Assembly (NCBI RefSeq): GCF_007830115.1
Contig: NZ_VLKP01000002.1
Coordinates: 186,001-250,000, forward strand
Length of the DNA stretch: 64,000 bases
Direction: 5' to 3'
Source: Aerolutibacter ruishenii
Lineage (GTDB): Bacteria; Pseudomonadota; Gammaproteobacteria; Xanthomonadales; Xanthomonadaceae
This document shows positions 29,678 to 38,560 of the stretch, piece after piece. Within the stretch, counting starts at the first letter, position 1. Each line of letters starts with the position of its first letter. The position numbers and the translations under genes are program-made. Below the pieces are notes generated by a model. That model ran no database searches. It worked only from the letters and a program-made list of their open reading frames with translations, and was not told where the DNA came from.

Positions 29678-32600
29678 TTACGCCACCTTCACGATCCGCA
29701 GCGGGTTATCCCACTCCTTCAACAGCTCCGCCTCACGCAGCTTCGCTTTGTGCAGGTGATCTTCCTTGACGTGCCCGTAGCCCCGGATGTGCTCCGGAAT
29801 CGAAGCAATCTCAGCCGCCAGATCCACGTTGCCCCGATCCAGCTTCGGCAACAACCCTTCCACCGTCTTGATGTAATCGGCAATCAACTGCCGCTCCATC
29901 TTCCGCTCCTCGGTGTAACCGAAGATGTCCAGCTTGGTGCCGCGCAGCTTGCGCAGCTTCGCCAGCCACTTGAACGCGGTCAGCACCCACGGCCCGTACT
30001 CGCCCTTGACCAGCTGCCCATCGGCATTGCGCTTGGCCAGCAGCGGCGGCGCCAGGTGGAACTTCAGCTTGAAGTCGCCGTCGAACTGCTGCTGCACCCG
30101 GCGCAGGAACTCGCCGCTGGTGTACAGGCGCGCCACTTCGTACTCGTCCTTGTACGCCATCAGCTTGAACGCATAGCGCGCCACCGCCTCGGTCAGGTCG
30201 GTGCTGCCCGGCGCCTTGCCCTGCTCGGCGTCGCGCACGCGGGTGACGAAACCGGCGTAGCCCTTGGCGTACTCCGCGTCCTGGTACTCGGTGAGGAACG
30301 CCACGCGACGCGCGATCAGCTCGTCCAGTGAGCGCGACAGGCGCTCGTCGTCGAGCGGCAGGAACGCGACGTTGTCGCCGCCGGTGTTGCTCGGCAGGTG
30401 GCGCAATTCGTCCTCGTTGCGTACCGACTTCAGCGGCGCGGCGTTGGCGCCCCACTCGTGGCCTTCCCACTCGGCGGCCCCGAGCATCGGCAGTGCGTGC
30501 GGGGTGGCTTCGGCGGCGGTCGGCGCGTTACGGATCAGCCCGGCGGCCTCGGCCACGGCGGCCGGGTCGATCACCGCCAGGCGGCCCCACGCGAACGCGG
30601 TCTTGTTCATTTCCACCGCGGCGCCGTTGAGCTCGATGGCGCGCATCAGCGAATCCATCGACAGCGGCACCAGGCCGCGCTGCCAGGCGTAGCCGAGGAT
30701 GAACAGGTTGGTGGCGATCGCATCGCCCATCAGCGCGGTGGCCAGTTGGGTGGCGTCCACCGCGTGCAGGCCTTCGCCGCCCAGGGCGCTGCTGATCGCG
30801 GCCATGATGTCGGTGGCCGGGAACTGCATGTCCGGGCGGGTGGTGAAGGTGCCGGGCATCGCTTCGTAGGTGTTGAGCACCACCTGCGCGCGGCCGCTGC
30901 GGATCTTCGACAGCACCCAGTAGTCATTCACCACGACCATGTCGCAGCCCAGCACCAGGTCGGCCTCGCCGGCGGCGATGCGCACCGCGTGGATGTCGTC
31001 CGGGGTCTTGGCGATGCGGATGTGGGTGGTGACCGCGCCGCCCTTCTGCGCCAGGCCGGTCTGGTCGAGCACGGTGGCGCCGCGGCCTTCCAGGTGGCCG
31101 GCCATGCCCAGCAGCGCGCCGATGGTGACCACGCCGGTGCCGCCGACGCCGGTCAGCAGGATGTTCCACGGCTGCGACAGGTCGCTGGCCACCTGCGGCA
31201 GCGGCAGGTTGGCGAGGCGGTCCTTGGCGCCGGAGCCCCCGCTCTTATTAAGCGCGCCCTTGCGCAGGCCACCGCCTTCGACGGTGACGAAGCTGGGGCA
31301 GAAGCCGGTGGTGCAGCTGTAGTCCTTGTTGCAGTTGGACTGGTCGATCTCGCGCTTGCGGCCGAACTCGGTTTCCTTGGGCAGCACCGACACGCAGAAC
31401 GACTTCTTGCCGCAGTCGCCGCAGCCTTCGCACACCAGCGAGTTGACCACCACGCGCTTCTGCGGGTCGACCATCTTGCCGCGCTTGCGGCGGCGGCGCT
31501 TCTCGGTGGCGCAGGTCTGGTCGTAGATCAGCACCGAGGTGCCCTTCACTTCGCGCAGGCGCTTCTGGATGGTGTCCAGTTCGCTGCGGTCATGGAACTC
31601 CATGTCGGCCGGGAACAGCTCGCGCTTGCTCCACTTCTTGATGTCGTCGGACAGCAGGATGATGGTGTGCACGCCTTCGCTGCGCACCTGGTGGGCGATC
31701 TGCGGCACGCTCAGGGTGCCGTCCACCGGCTGGCCGCCGGTCATCGCCACCGCGTCGTTGTAGAGGATCTTGTAGGTGATGTTGACGCCGGCCGCGATCG
31801 ACTGGCGGATCGCCAGCGAACCGCTGTGGAAGTAGGTGCCGTCGCCCAGGTTCTGGAACACGTGCGGGGTGTCGGTGAACGCCGCCTGGCCCGCCCACGT
31901 GACGCCTTCGCCGCCCATGTGGGTGAAGGTGTCGGTGTTGCGGTCCATCCACGTGACCATGTAGTGGCAGCCGATGCCGCCCAGCGCGCGCGACCCCTCC
32001 GGCACCTTGGTGCTGGTGTTGTGCGGGCAGCCGGAGCAGTAGTGCGGCACGCGCGGGAACTGCGCGCGCGGCAGGGCCAGCTCGGACTCCTTCTCGTCCA
32101 TCCAGCGCAGCACCTGCGCGATGCGCTCGGCGTTGCTGCCTTCCACCAGGCCCAGCTTCTGCATGCGGCGGCCGATGACGCCGGCGATGGTCGCCGGGGT
32201 CAGCTCGCCGGTGCTGGGCAGGATCCACTCGCCGGCCTCGTCGTACTTGCCGACGATGCTCGGGCGCTGGCCCGGCCAGTTGAACATGTACTCCTTCATC
32301 TGCCGCTCGATGAAGGCGCGCTTCTCCTCCACCACGACGATGTCCTGCAGGCCTTCGGCAAACGCGCGCAGGCCCACCGGCTCCAGCGGCCAGGTCATGC
32401 CGACCTTGTACACGCGGATGCCGAGGTCGGCGCAGGCCCGCTCGTCCAGGCCGAGGTATTCCAGCGCCTGCAGCACGTCCAGGTAGGACTTGCCAGTGGT
32501 GACGATGCCCAGGCGCGCGCGCGGCGAGTCGATCACCACCTTGTCCAGGCGGTTGGCGCGCGCGAAGCTCTGCGCGGCCTTGACCGCGTAGCGGTGCAGG

Positions 32601-33403
32601 CGCATCTCCTGGTTCATCGGCGGGTCCGGCCAGCGGATGTTGAGTCCGCCTTCCGGCATCTCGAAGTCGTCCGGGGTGATGATCTGCAGCGCCATCGGGT
32701 CGGCTTCGACCGAGGCGGAGGACTCGACGGTTTCGGCGATGGTCTTGAAGCCGACCCAGCGGCCGGTGAAGCGGCTCATTTCCCAGCCGATCAGGCCCAT
32801 CTCGAGGATGTCCTGCACGCCGGCCGGGTTGAGGATCGGCATCATCGCGCTGACGAATTCGTCCTCGCTGCCGTGCGGCAGGGTGGAGGAGCGGCAGGCG
32901 TGGTCGTCGGCGGCCAGCGCCAGCACGCCGCCGTAACGGCCGGTGCCGGCGGCGTTGGCGTGCTTGAACACGTCGCCGCAGCGGTCCACGCCGGGGCCCT
33001 TGCCGTACCACATGCCGTACACGCCATCGACCTTGGCGCCGGGGAACAGGTTGGTCTGCTGGGTGCCCCAGACCATGGTGGCGCCCAGGTCCTCGTTCAG
33101 GCCCGGGGTGAACTTCACGCCGGCCTTCTCCAGGTACTTCTTGGCGCGCCACAGCTCCAGGTCGAAGCCGCCCAGCGGGCTGCCGCGGTAGCCGGAGATG
33201 AAGCCGCCGGTGTTGAGGCCGTTGGCCTCGTCGCGCAGGCGCTGCATCAGCGGCAGGCGCACCAGGGCCTGCACGCCGCTCAGGTAGATGCGGCCCTTTT
33301 CGCGGCTGTACTTGTGCTCGAGGGTGTAGTCGAGGTCGAGGACGTCGTGGGTCAACAACGACTTCGCGGATTCGGGCGAGCTGAGTTCGGCGGTGCTGGT
33401 CAT
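29678..33403 (-). CDS. Fused indolepyruvate ferredoxin oxidoreductase (IorA-IorB type)
   Basis: A 1241-residue 2-oxoacid:ferredoxin oxidoreductase in which the alpha and beta (gamma-domain) parts are joined, as usual in proteobacteria. It would oxidatively decarboxylate aryl-pyruvates, or related branched 2-oxoacids, to acyl-CoA with TPP and Fe-S clusters. Visible parts are the N-terminal pyrimidine-binding domain (FISGYRGSPLGGFDLELW), a TPP-binding central region (YCSGCPHNTSTKVPEG, GGIGCHYMVTWMDR), cysteine clusters CEGCGDCGKKSFC and CNKDYSCTTGFC, and the gamma domain (GVGGTGVVTIGALLGMAG). The start at 33403 has CGGAG upstream and gives MTSTAELSSPESAK. A terminator lies downstream. Confidence 0.95.
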   Translation of the reverse strand: MTSTAELSSPESAKSLLTHDVLDLDYTLEHKYSREKGRIYLSGVQALVRLPLMQRLRDEANGLNTGGFISGYRGSPLGGFDLELWRAKKYLEKAGVKFTPGLNEDLGATMVWGTQQTNLFPGAKVDGVYGMWYGKGPGVDRCGDVFKHANAAGTGRYGGVLALAADDHACRSSTLPHGSEDEFVSAMMPILNPAGVQDILEMGLIGWEMSRFTGRWVGFKTIAETVESSASVEADPMALQIITPDDFEMPEGGLNIRWPDPPMNQEMRLHRYAVKAAQSFARANRLDKVVIDSPRARLGIVTTGKSYLDVLQALEYLGLDERACADLGIRVYKVGMTWPLEPVGLRAFAEGLQDIVVVEEKRAFIERQMKEYMFNWPGQRPSIVGKYDEAGEWILPSTGELTPATIAGVIGRRMQKLGLVEGSNAERIAQVLRWMDEKESELALPRAQFPRVPHYCSGCPHNTSTKVPEGSRALGGIGCHYMVTWMDRNTDTFTHMGGEGVTWAGQAAFTDTPHVFQNLGDGTYFHSGSLAIRQSIAAGVNITYKILYNDAVAMTGGQPVDGTLSVPQIAHQVRSEGVHTIILLSDDIKKWSKRELFPADMEFHDRSELDTIQKRLREVKGTSVLIYDQTCATEKRRRRKRGKMVDPQKRVVVNSLVCEGCGDCGKKSFCVSVLPKETEFGRKREIDQSNCNKDYSCTTGFCPSFVTVEGGGLRKGALNKSGGSGAKDRLANLPLPQVASDLSQPWNILLTGVGGTGVVTIGALLGMAGHLEGRGATVLDQTGLAQKGGAVTTHIRIAKTPDDIHAVRIAAGEADLVLGCDMVVVNDYWVLSKIRSGRAQVVLNTYEAMPGTFTTRPDMQFPATDIMAAISSALGGEGLHAVDATQLATALMGDAIATNLFILGYAWQRGLVPLSMDSLMRAIELNGAAVEMNKTAFAWGRLAVIDPAAVAEAAGLIRNAPTAAEATPHALPMLGAAEWEGHEWGANAAPLKSVRNEDELRHLPSNTGGDNVAFLPLDDERLSRSLDELIARRVAFLTEYQDAEYAKGYAGFVTRVRDAEQGKAPGSTDLTEAVARYAFKLMAYKDEYEVARLYTSGEFLRRVQQQFDGDFKLKFHLAPPLLAKRNADGQLVKGEYGPWVLTAFKWLAKLRKLRGTKLDIFGYTEERKMERQLIADYIKTVEGLLPKLDRGNVDLAAEIASIPEHIRGYGHVKEDHLHKAKLREAELLKEWDNPLRIVKVA

Positions 33404-33607
33404 GCGTGGCTCCGGGCGCGGCGTGGGGGCCGGCGGCGTGGCGGCGGGGCGGGTGGCGGGGGAAAAGGGGGGCGTTGTCGCGGGGGCAACGGACCGGGGT
33501 GCAAAACCGGGCAATTGTACCAGCGACCAAAGTCGTAGCCCGGTCGGGACGTCCCGTGCGCGACCCGCAGCGGGTAGGATTCAAAGGGCCATACAGGGGG
33601 AAATGCC

Positions 33608-34237
33608 ATGCAAGTTCGAGGTTTGCTGCTGGCCGTGGGGCTGTTGCTGGCCACTGGAGCGCAAGCGCAGACGCTGCCCAAGCCCGCGGAGTTCTATTTC
33701 GAGAACGATGCGCTGGCCATGAAGCCCATCGTGGCGGTGCGCGAAACCGGCGAAGCCGCCACCGAGAAACTGCTGCGCGCCATCCAGCGCAATCCGCGCG
33801 GCGTGGCCGAGCGTGCGCAGCTGGCCCACATCGCCATGGAGGCGGGCCGCGTCGAGCTGGGCCGCCAGCTTTACGACGACGCGCTGCTGCGGGTCACCAC
33901 CAGCGACGCGCTGTACCGGCCGCTGCTGTGGAATTACGGCTGGGACCTGTACCGCTCCGGCGACGACCAGGCCGCGCTCCGGCAGTGGCTGCAACTGGTC
34001 GCGGCCCGCAACTCCACCGCCCACTGGATCCCCATGACGCTGGCGATGGTGCTGTGGTCGCTGGACCGCCGCGACGAGGCGGTCCAGTGGTACGCCGCCG
34101 CGGTGCGCAGCGAGCCCACCCAGTGGGCCACGACGGCACGCCATGCCGAGCTGCTGCCCGGCTGGACGGCGTCCGAGCGCGCCACGCTGGCCGAGGTCCA
34201 GGCCGCCTGGGCGGCCAATCCGCCGACCTGGCCGTAG
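33608..34237 (+). CDS. Exported tetratricopeptide-repeat protein
   Basis: A 209-residue protein with a signal peptide (LLLAVGLLLATGAQAQ). Helical repeats (AERAQLAHIAMEAGRVELGR, LWNYGWDLYRSGDDQAALRQ, TLAMVLWSLDRRDEAVQWY) have TPR spacing, suggesting a periplasmic protein-protein interaction scaffold. The start at 33608 follows GGGGGAAATGCC. Partner and role are unknown. It lies just upstream of the REC-EAL gene on the same strand, 95 bases apart. Confidence 0.8.
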   Translation: MQVRGLLLAVGLLLATGAQAQTLPKPAEFYFENDALAMKPIVAVRETGEAATEKLLRAIQRNPRGVAERAQLAHIAMEAGRVELGRQLYDDALLRVTTSDALYRPLLWNYGWDLYRSGDDQAALRQWLQLVAARNSTAHWIPMTLAMVLWSLDRRDEAVQWYAAAVRSEPTQWATTARHAELLPGWTASERATLAEVQAAWAANPPTWP

Positions 34238-34332
34238 CCCTGCCGGGCCCGGCAGCGCCTTTGCCCGGGTCCCTCGCGTTGTAACGGTGGGCACGCTACA
34301 GTCGGACCGGCCCACCCAGCACCGAGGAACGG

Positions 34333-35530
34333 ATGTCCCTGTCGGCCCTGAGCATCATGGTGGTCGAAGACCACGGTTTCCAGCGCCGCATGGCGCTGCG
34401 ACTTCTCGCCGAACTGGGGATCAGCCAGGTATCGCAGGCCGCTGACGGCATCGGCGCGCTGCTGCAGCTGGACGAACTGGAGCACGTGCCCGACGTGGTG
34501 CTGGTCGACCTGGACATGCCGGGCATGGACGGCATCGAGTTCATCGGCCACCTTGCGCAGCGCCGCCTGGCGCGGGCGGTGGTCGTGGTCAGCGCGCTGG
34601 ATGCGGCGCTGCTCAACACCGTGCAGACCATGGCCCGCGCCTATGGCCTGCGCGTGCTGGGCAGCGTGGAAAAGCCGCTGACCCTGGACAAGCTGGCCAC
34701 GGCGCTGGAGGACTACGTCCACGGCCCGCACGACGATGCCGACGACGAGCCGGTGGAGATCAGCGCCAGCAGCATCCGCGAGGCGCTGGCCGCCGGCGAG
34801 ATCGAGCCGTGGTACCAGCCGCAGGTGGAGTTTGCCAATGGCCGCGTGGTCGGCGTGGAAGCACTGGCGCGGTGGGTGCGCCCGGACGGCCACGTGGTGG
34901 GCCCCGTGCATTTCGTGCCGCTGCTGGAACGCGAGGGGCTGCTGGAGGCGCTCACCGACCACATGCTGACCCGGGCGTGCCGTGACAAGCGCCGCTGGGA
35001 CCAGCAAGGCCTGGACCTGACCCTGTCGGTGAACGTGTCGCCGACCTCGCTGACGCTCAACAGCGCCGCGGACCGCTACCAGCGCCTGGTGGAAGCCGAG
35101 GGCGTGGACCCGGCCGCCATCATCCTCGATGATCACCGAGAGTTCGGTCATGGCCGACGCAGCGCGCGGGTTGGGGGTGATGGCGCGCCTGCGGCTGAAG
35201 GGCTTCGGGCTGTCGATCGATGACTTCGGCACCGGCTGGTCGTCGCTGGCGCAGTTGTCGCAGGTGCCCTTCACCGAGCTCAAGATCGACCAGGGCTTCG
35301 TCACCGGGGCGCACAGCCAGCCGCGCAAGCGCGCGGTGGTCGAGGCCAGCCTGGACCTGGCGCGCAAGCTCGACCTCAAGGTGGTGGCCGAAGGCGTGGA
35401 GAGCGTGGACGACTGGCAGATGCTGGCCGAACTGGGCTGCGGCATCGCGCAGGGCGCACTGGTCTCGCTGCCGGTGCCGGCGGCGAACCTGCCGGACGTG
35501 GTGGCGCACTGGCGGCGGCCCGGTTACTGA
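34333..35530 (+). pseudogene. REC-EAL response regulator (RocR-like), frameshifted
   Basis: The gene encodes a receiver domain (phosphoacceptor D59 in VLVDLDMPGMDG, residues 1-125) and an EAL phosphodiesterase domain without GGDEF, as in RocR. The EAL part starts intact (VGVEALARWVRPDG, SVNVSPTSL). The frame breaks at about 35130, where CTCGATGATCACC has one extra T relative to the expected CTCGAGATCACC (the EITES motif). The remainder (MADAARGLGVMARLRLKGFG, DDFGTGWSSL, VVAEGVES) continues in the next frame to 35530. As written the first frame ends at 35223 and loses the catalytic DDFGTG segment. It could be a real inactivation or a single-base sequencing error. A hybrid kinase gene begins eight bases later. 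Confidence 0.85.
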
Positions 35531-35538
35531 CGCGCGCG

Positions 35539-38478
35539 ATGGCCGGGTTCTTTGCCAGGCTGAGTTTGCGCCACCAGCTCTGGGCATTGTTCGCCCTGTT
35601 CCTGTCCACCGGCGTGGCGGTGCTGGTCATCGACGAAGTGGCGCAGTACCGCGCGCGCCAGTCGCTGTTGCTGCTCAAGGACGACACGCTGCGACGGATG
35701 GCGATCCTCAAGCGCGTGTCCGACGCCTATGGACTGGACGTGGTCGACACCACCTTCCGCGTGCGCAACAACCTGATCCCGTGGCGCCAGGGCGTGGCCA
35801 CGCTGGATGCCGCGCGCACGCGCATCGACAGCGAGTGGGCGCGCCTGGCGGCGCTGCCGCACGATCCGCACGAACAGGTGCTGTTGGACCAGATCGCGCG
35901 CGCGCGGGTGCGCGCGGATGCGACGACGATGGAGTTGCGGGCGATCCTGCTGCGCCGTGACATCCGTGCACTGGGCCGCTTCGCCGACAGCGAGTTGTAC
36001 CCGGCCATCGATCCCGTCACCCGCCGCATCAATACCTTGTCCGACCTGGCGCAGGCGCGCGCGGAGACGCTGGTCGCGGACCAGGTGCGCCGCAACCGCA
36101 CGGTCAGCGCGCTGCGCATCGGCCTGTCGGTGCTGGCCCTGCTGGCCGCTGCGTTGATCGGAAGGGTGGTGCTGCGCAACGCCTATCGCGGCGTGGAAAG
36201 CCTGACGTGGATGGCACGGCGCATGCGCGCACACGACTTCGACGCGCAGCCGCGTTTCCAGCCGCGCGGCGAGCTGGCCACGGTGATGGAGGCGTTCGTG
36301 GACATGCGCCAGAACGTGGTGGAGTTCGAGCAGCGGCTCACCGAGAACCTGCTGCAGGCCGAGCGCACCAAGGGCGAACTGGCTCGCCGTGAGCGCTTCC
36401 TCCGTTCGGTGCTGGAAGCCGCCCAGGCGGCGATCCTGGCGGTGGACCGCGACGGGCGCTGGAACGTGTTCAATCCCTTCGCCGAGCAGATGCTGGGCTG
36501 GCGTGCACAGGACATCCTCGGCAAGGTGGTGCGCTACGGCGCCGCGCCGCGCCCGGACGACAGCCCGCTGCTGGTGCCGCCGCAGGACATCGAACGCACC
36601 GTGCAGCGCCTATCGAAGCGGCTGGGCCGGCCGGTGCCGACCGACTGGCGCGCGCTGGAGGCGCTGGCGGCACTGCGCCGCCCCCCCGGCGAGGCGGCGC
36701 TGCGCCACCGTGATGGCCACCTGGTGCCGGTGCTGATCGCGCTGTCGCCGGTCGAGGACGAGCACGGCCGCGCCGCGGGGGTGATCGCGGTGGCCATCGA
36801 CCTGACCCGGTTCAAGCAGCTGGAACGGCAGCTGCGCGAGAGCGAGGCGCGGGCGCAGCAGGCCAACGAGGCCAAGTCGTCGTTCCTGGCGGCGATGAGC
36901 CACGAGATCCGCACGCCGATGATCGGGGTGACCGGCATGATCGAGGTGCTGGCGCATTCGCGCATGGATGCCGACCAGCGCCGCGCGCTCAACGTGATCC
37001 AGGAATCCTCGCAGTCCCTGATGCGGATCATCGGCGACATCCTCGACTTCTCCAAGATCGAGGCGGGCCGGCTGGCGCTGCAGGCGGAGCCGACCAACCT
37101 GTCGGCGCTGGTGCGCAGTACGGTGGCCAACTACCTGGGATCGGCTTCCAGCAAGGGGCTGGCGCTGGAGTGCCAGGTCGATCCGCGGGTGGCGCCGGCC
37201 TACCGTACCGACCCGCTGCGCGTGCGGCAGATCCTCTCCAACTTCCTGTCCAACGCGATCAAGTTCACCGACGCGGGCCGGGTGGACGTGGCGCTGGAAT
37301 GGCTCGGCACCGACGTGCCGGAAGCGGGCGATGGCCTGGGGACCGACCAGTTGTGCGTGCGCGTGACCGACACCGGCATCGGCGTGAGCACCGCCCAGCA
37401 GCAGCACCTGTTCGAGCCGTTCAGCCAGGCCGAAGGGGACACCACCCGCCGCTTTGGCGGCACGGGCCTGGGGCTGGCGATCTGCCGGCGGCTGGCCGAG
37501 TTGATGGGCGGTACGGTCAGCATGCTCAGCGCTCCCGGCGAAGGCACCACCCTGCGCCTGCAGGTGAGCCTGCCGCGCGCGCGGGTGGAGGACGTACCAG
37601 CGGAGCCCGTGGTCCGCGCCGAACGCGAGGGCTTCACCCCGCGGCCGCTGCCGACCGTGGAACAGGCGCGCGCCGACGGCACGCTGGTGCTGCTGGTGGA
37701 CGACCATCCCATCAACCGCATGGTCATCGCGCGCCAACTGGCCCTGGCCGGTTTTGCCAGCGAGGCCGCCGAGGATGGCCGCCATGGGTTGGAGCGTTGG
37801 CGCGACGGGGGCTACGGCCTGGTGCTGTCGGACGTGCACATGCCGGGACTGGATGGCTACGACTTCGCCCGCGCGATCCGCGAGGAAGAAGCCCGCAGTG
37901 GCCGCACGCGCACCCCGATCGTGGCCCTGACCGCGTCCGCGCTGAAAGGCGAGGCCGAGCGCTGCCTGGCGGCGGGCATGGACGACTACCTGGCCAAGCC
38001 GGTAAGCGTGCCGACGCTGGCGGCGTGCCTGCGGCGCTGGCTGTCCGGCGTGTTGCCGGAGGTCGTGGCCGACGATGCGGCCGGTGCGCCACCCGCGGAA
38101 ACCGTGCATGCCACGGACCATCTGGTGCAGCTGGACCACCCGCCCGCGCTGGACGCGAGCGTGCTGGCCGAACTCACCGGCGACGACCCGATCGAAGCGC
38201 GCAACGTGCTGAACGACTACCTCACCAGCGTCGACCACGACCTGGGGGCCCTGCGAAGCGCGCGTGACGCAGGCGACCTGGGCGCGGTGACGCGCGAGGC
38301 CCACAAGCTCAAGGGCGCCGCCCGCCTGGTCGGCGCGCGCGAGTTGGCGGCGGCGGCGGGCCGACTGGAAGACGCGGCCCGCGACGGCGCGTGGGCCGAG
38401 GCAAGGGTGCTGGCGGTCGATGTGGAAACCGCGGTACAGCGCCTGCAGTTGACCGTACGCGAACGCTGGCTGGACTGA
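35539..38478 (+). CDS. Hybrid sensor histidine kinase with REC and HPt domains
   Basis: A 979-residue inner-membrane kinase. A transmembrane helix (LWALFALFLSTGVAVLVI), a helical periplasmic domain and a second helix (IGLSVLALLAAALIG, about residue 195) are followed by a HAMP-like linker, PAS (about 280-430), HisKA with H455 (MSHEIRTPM), HATPase (VRVTDTGIGVS, GGTGLGLAICRRLAELMGG), a receiver with D765 (LSDVHMPG) and a C-terminal HPt domain with H922 (EAHKLKGAARLVG). This full phosphorelay layout resembles BvgS/EvgS/RocS kinases. Its placement directly after a REC-EAL gene suggests a Roc-type pair controlling c-di-GMP. Confidence 0.93.
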   Translation: MAGFFARLSLRHQLWALFALFLSTGVAVLVIDEVAQYRARQSLLLLKDDTLRRMAILKRVSDAYGLDVVDTTFRVRNNLIPWRQGVATLDAARTRIDSEWARLAALPHDPHEQVLLDQIARARVRADATTMELRAILLRRDIRALGRFADSELYPAIDPVTRRINTLSDLAQARAETLVADQVRRNRTVSALRIGLSVLALLAAALIGRVVLRNAYRGVESLTWMARRMRAHDFDAQPRFQPRGELATVMEAFVDMRQNVVEFEQRLTENLLQAERTKGELARRERFLRSVLEAAQAAILAVDRDGRWNVFNPFAEQMLGWRAQDILGKVVRYGAAPRPDDSPLLVPPQDIERTVQRLSKRLGRPVPTDWRALEALAALRRPPGEAALRHRDGHLVPVLIALSPVEDEHGRAAGVIAVAIDLTRFKQLERQLRESEARAQQANEAKSSFLAAMSHEIRTPMIGVTGMIEVLAHSRMDADQRRALNVIQESSQSLMRIIGDILDFSKIEAGRLALQAEPTNLSALVRSTVANYLGSASSKGLALECQVDPRVAPAYRTDPLRVRQILSNFLSNAIKFTDAGRVDVALEWLGTDVPEAGDGLGTDQLCVRVTDTGIGVSTAQQQHLFEPFSQAEGDTTRRFGGTGLGLAICRRLAELMGGTVSMLSAPGEGTTLRLQVSLPRARVEDVPAEPVVRAEREGFTPRPLPTVEQARADGTLVLLVDDHPINRMVIARQLALAGFASEAAEDGRHGLERWRDGGYGLVLSDVHMPGLDGYDFARAIREEEARSGRTRTPIVALTASALKGEAERCLAAGMDDYLAKPVSVPTLAACLRRWLSGVLPEVVADDAAGAPPAETVHATDHLVQLDHPPALDASVLAELTGDDPIEARNVLNDYLTSVDHDLGALRSARDAGDLGAVTREAHKLKGAARLVGARELAAAAGRLEDAARDGAWAEARVLAVDVETAVQRLQLTVRERWLD

Positions 38479-38560
38479 GGACTGGCTCGCCCATTGTCGC
38501 AATGTCGCCGGCCGGGTGGCGCGCTAGCATGGGCGGATCGCCATCACCCCGGATTCCGGC

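Noticed and set aside
30398-33538. Open frame of 1046 codons antisense to iorAB
   Set aside because: Same GC-driven shadow effect; no domain is recognisable and the opposite strand encodes a clear enzyme.
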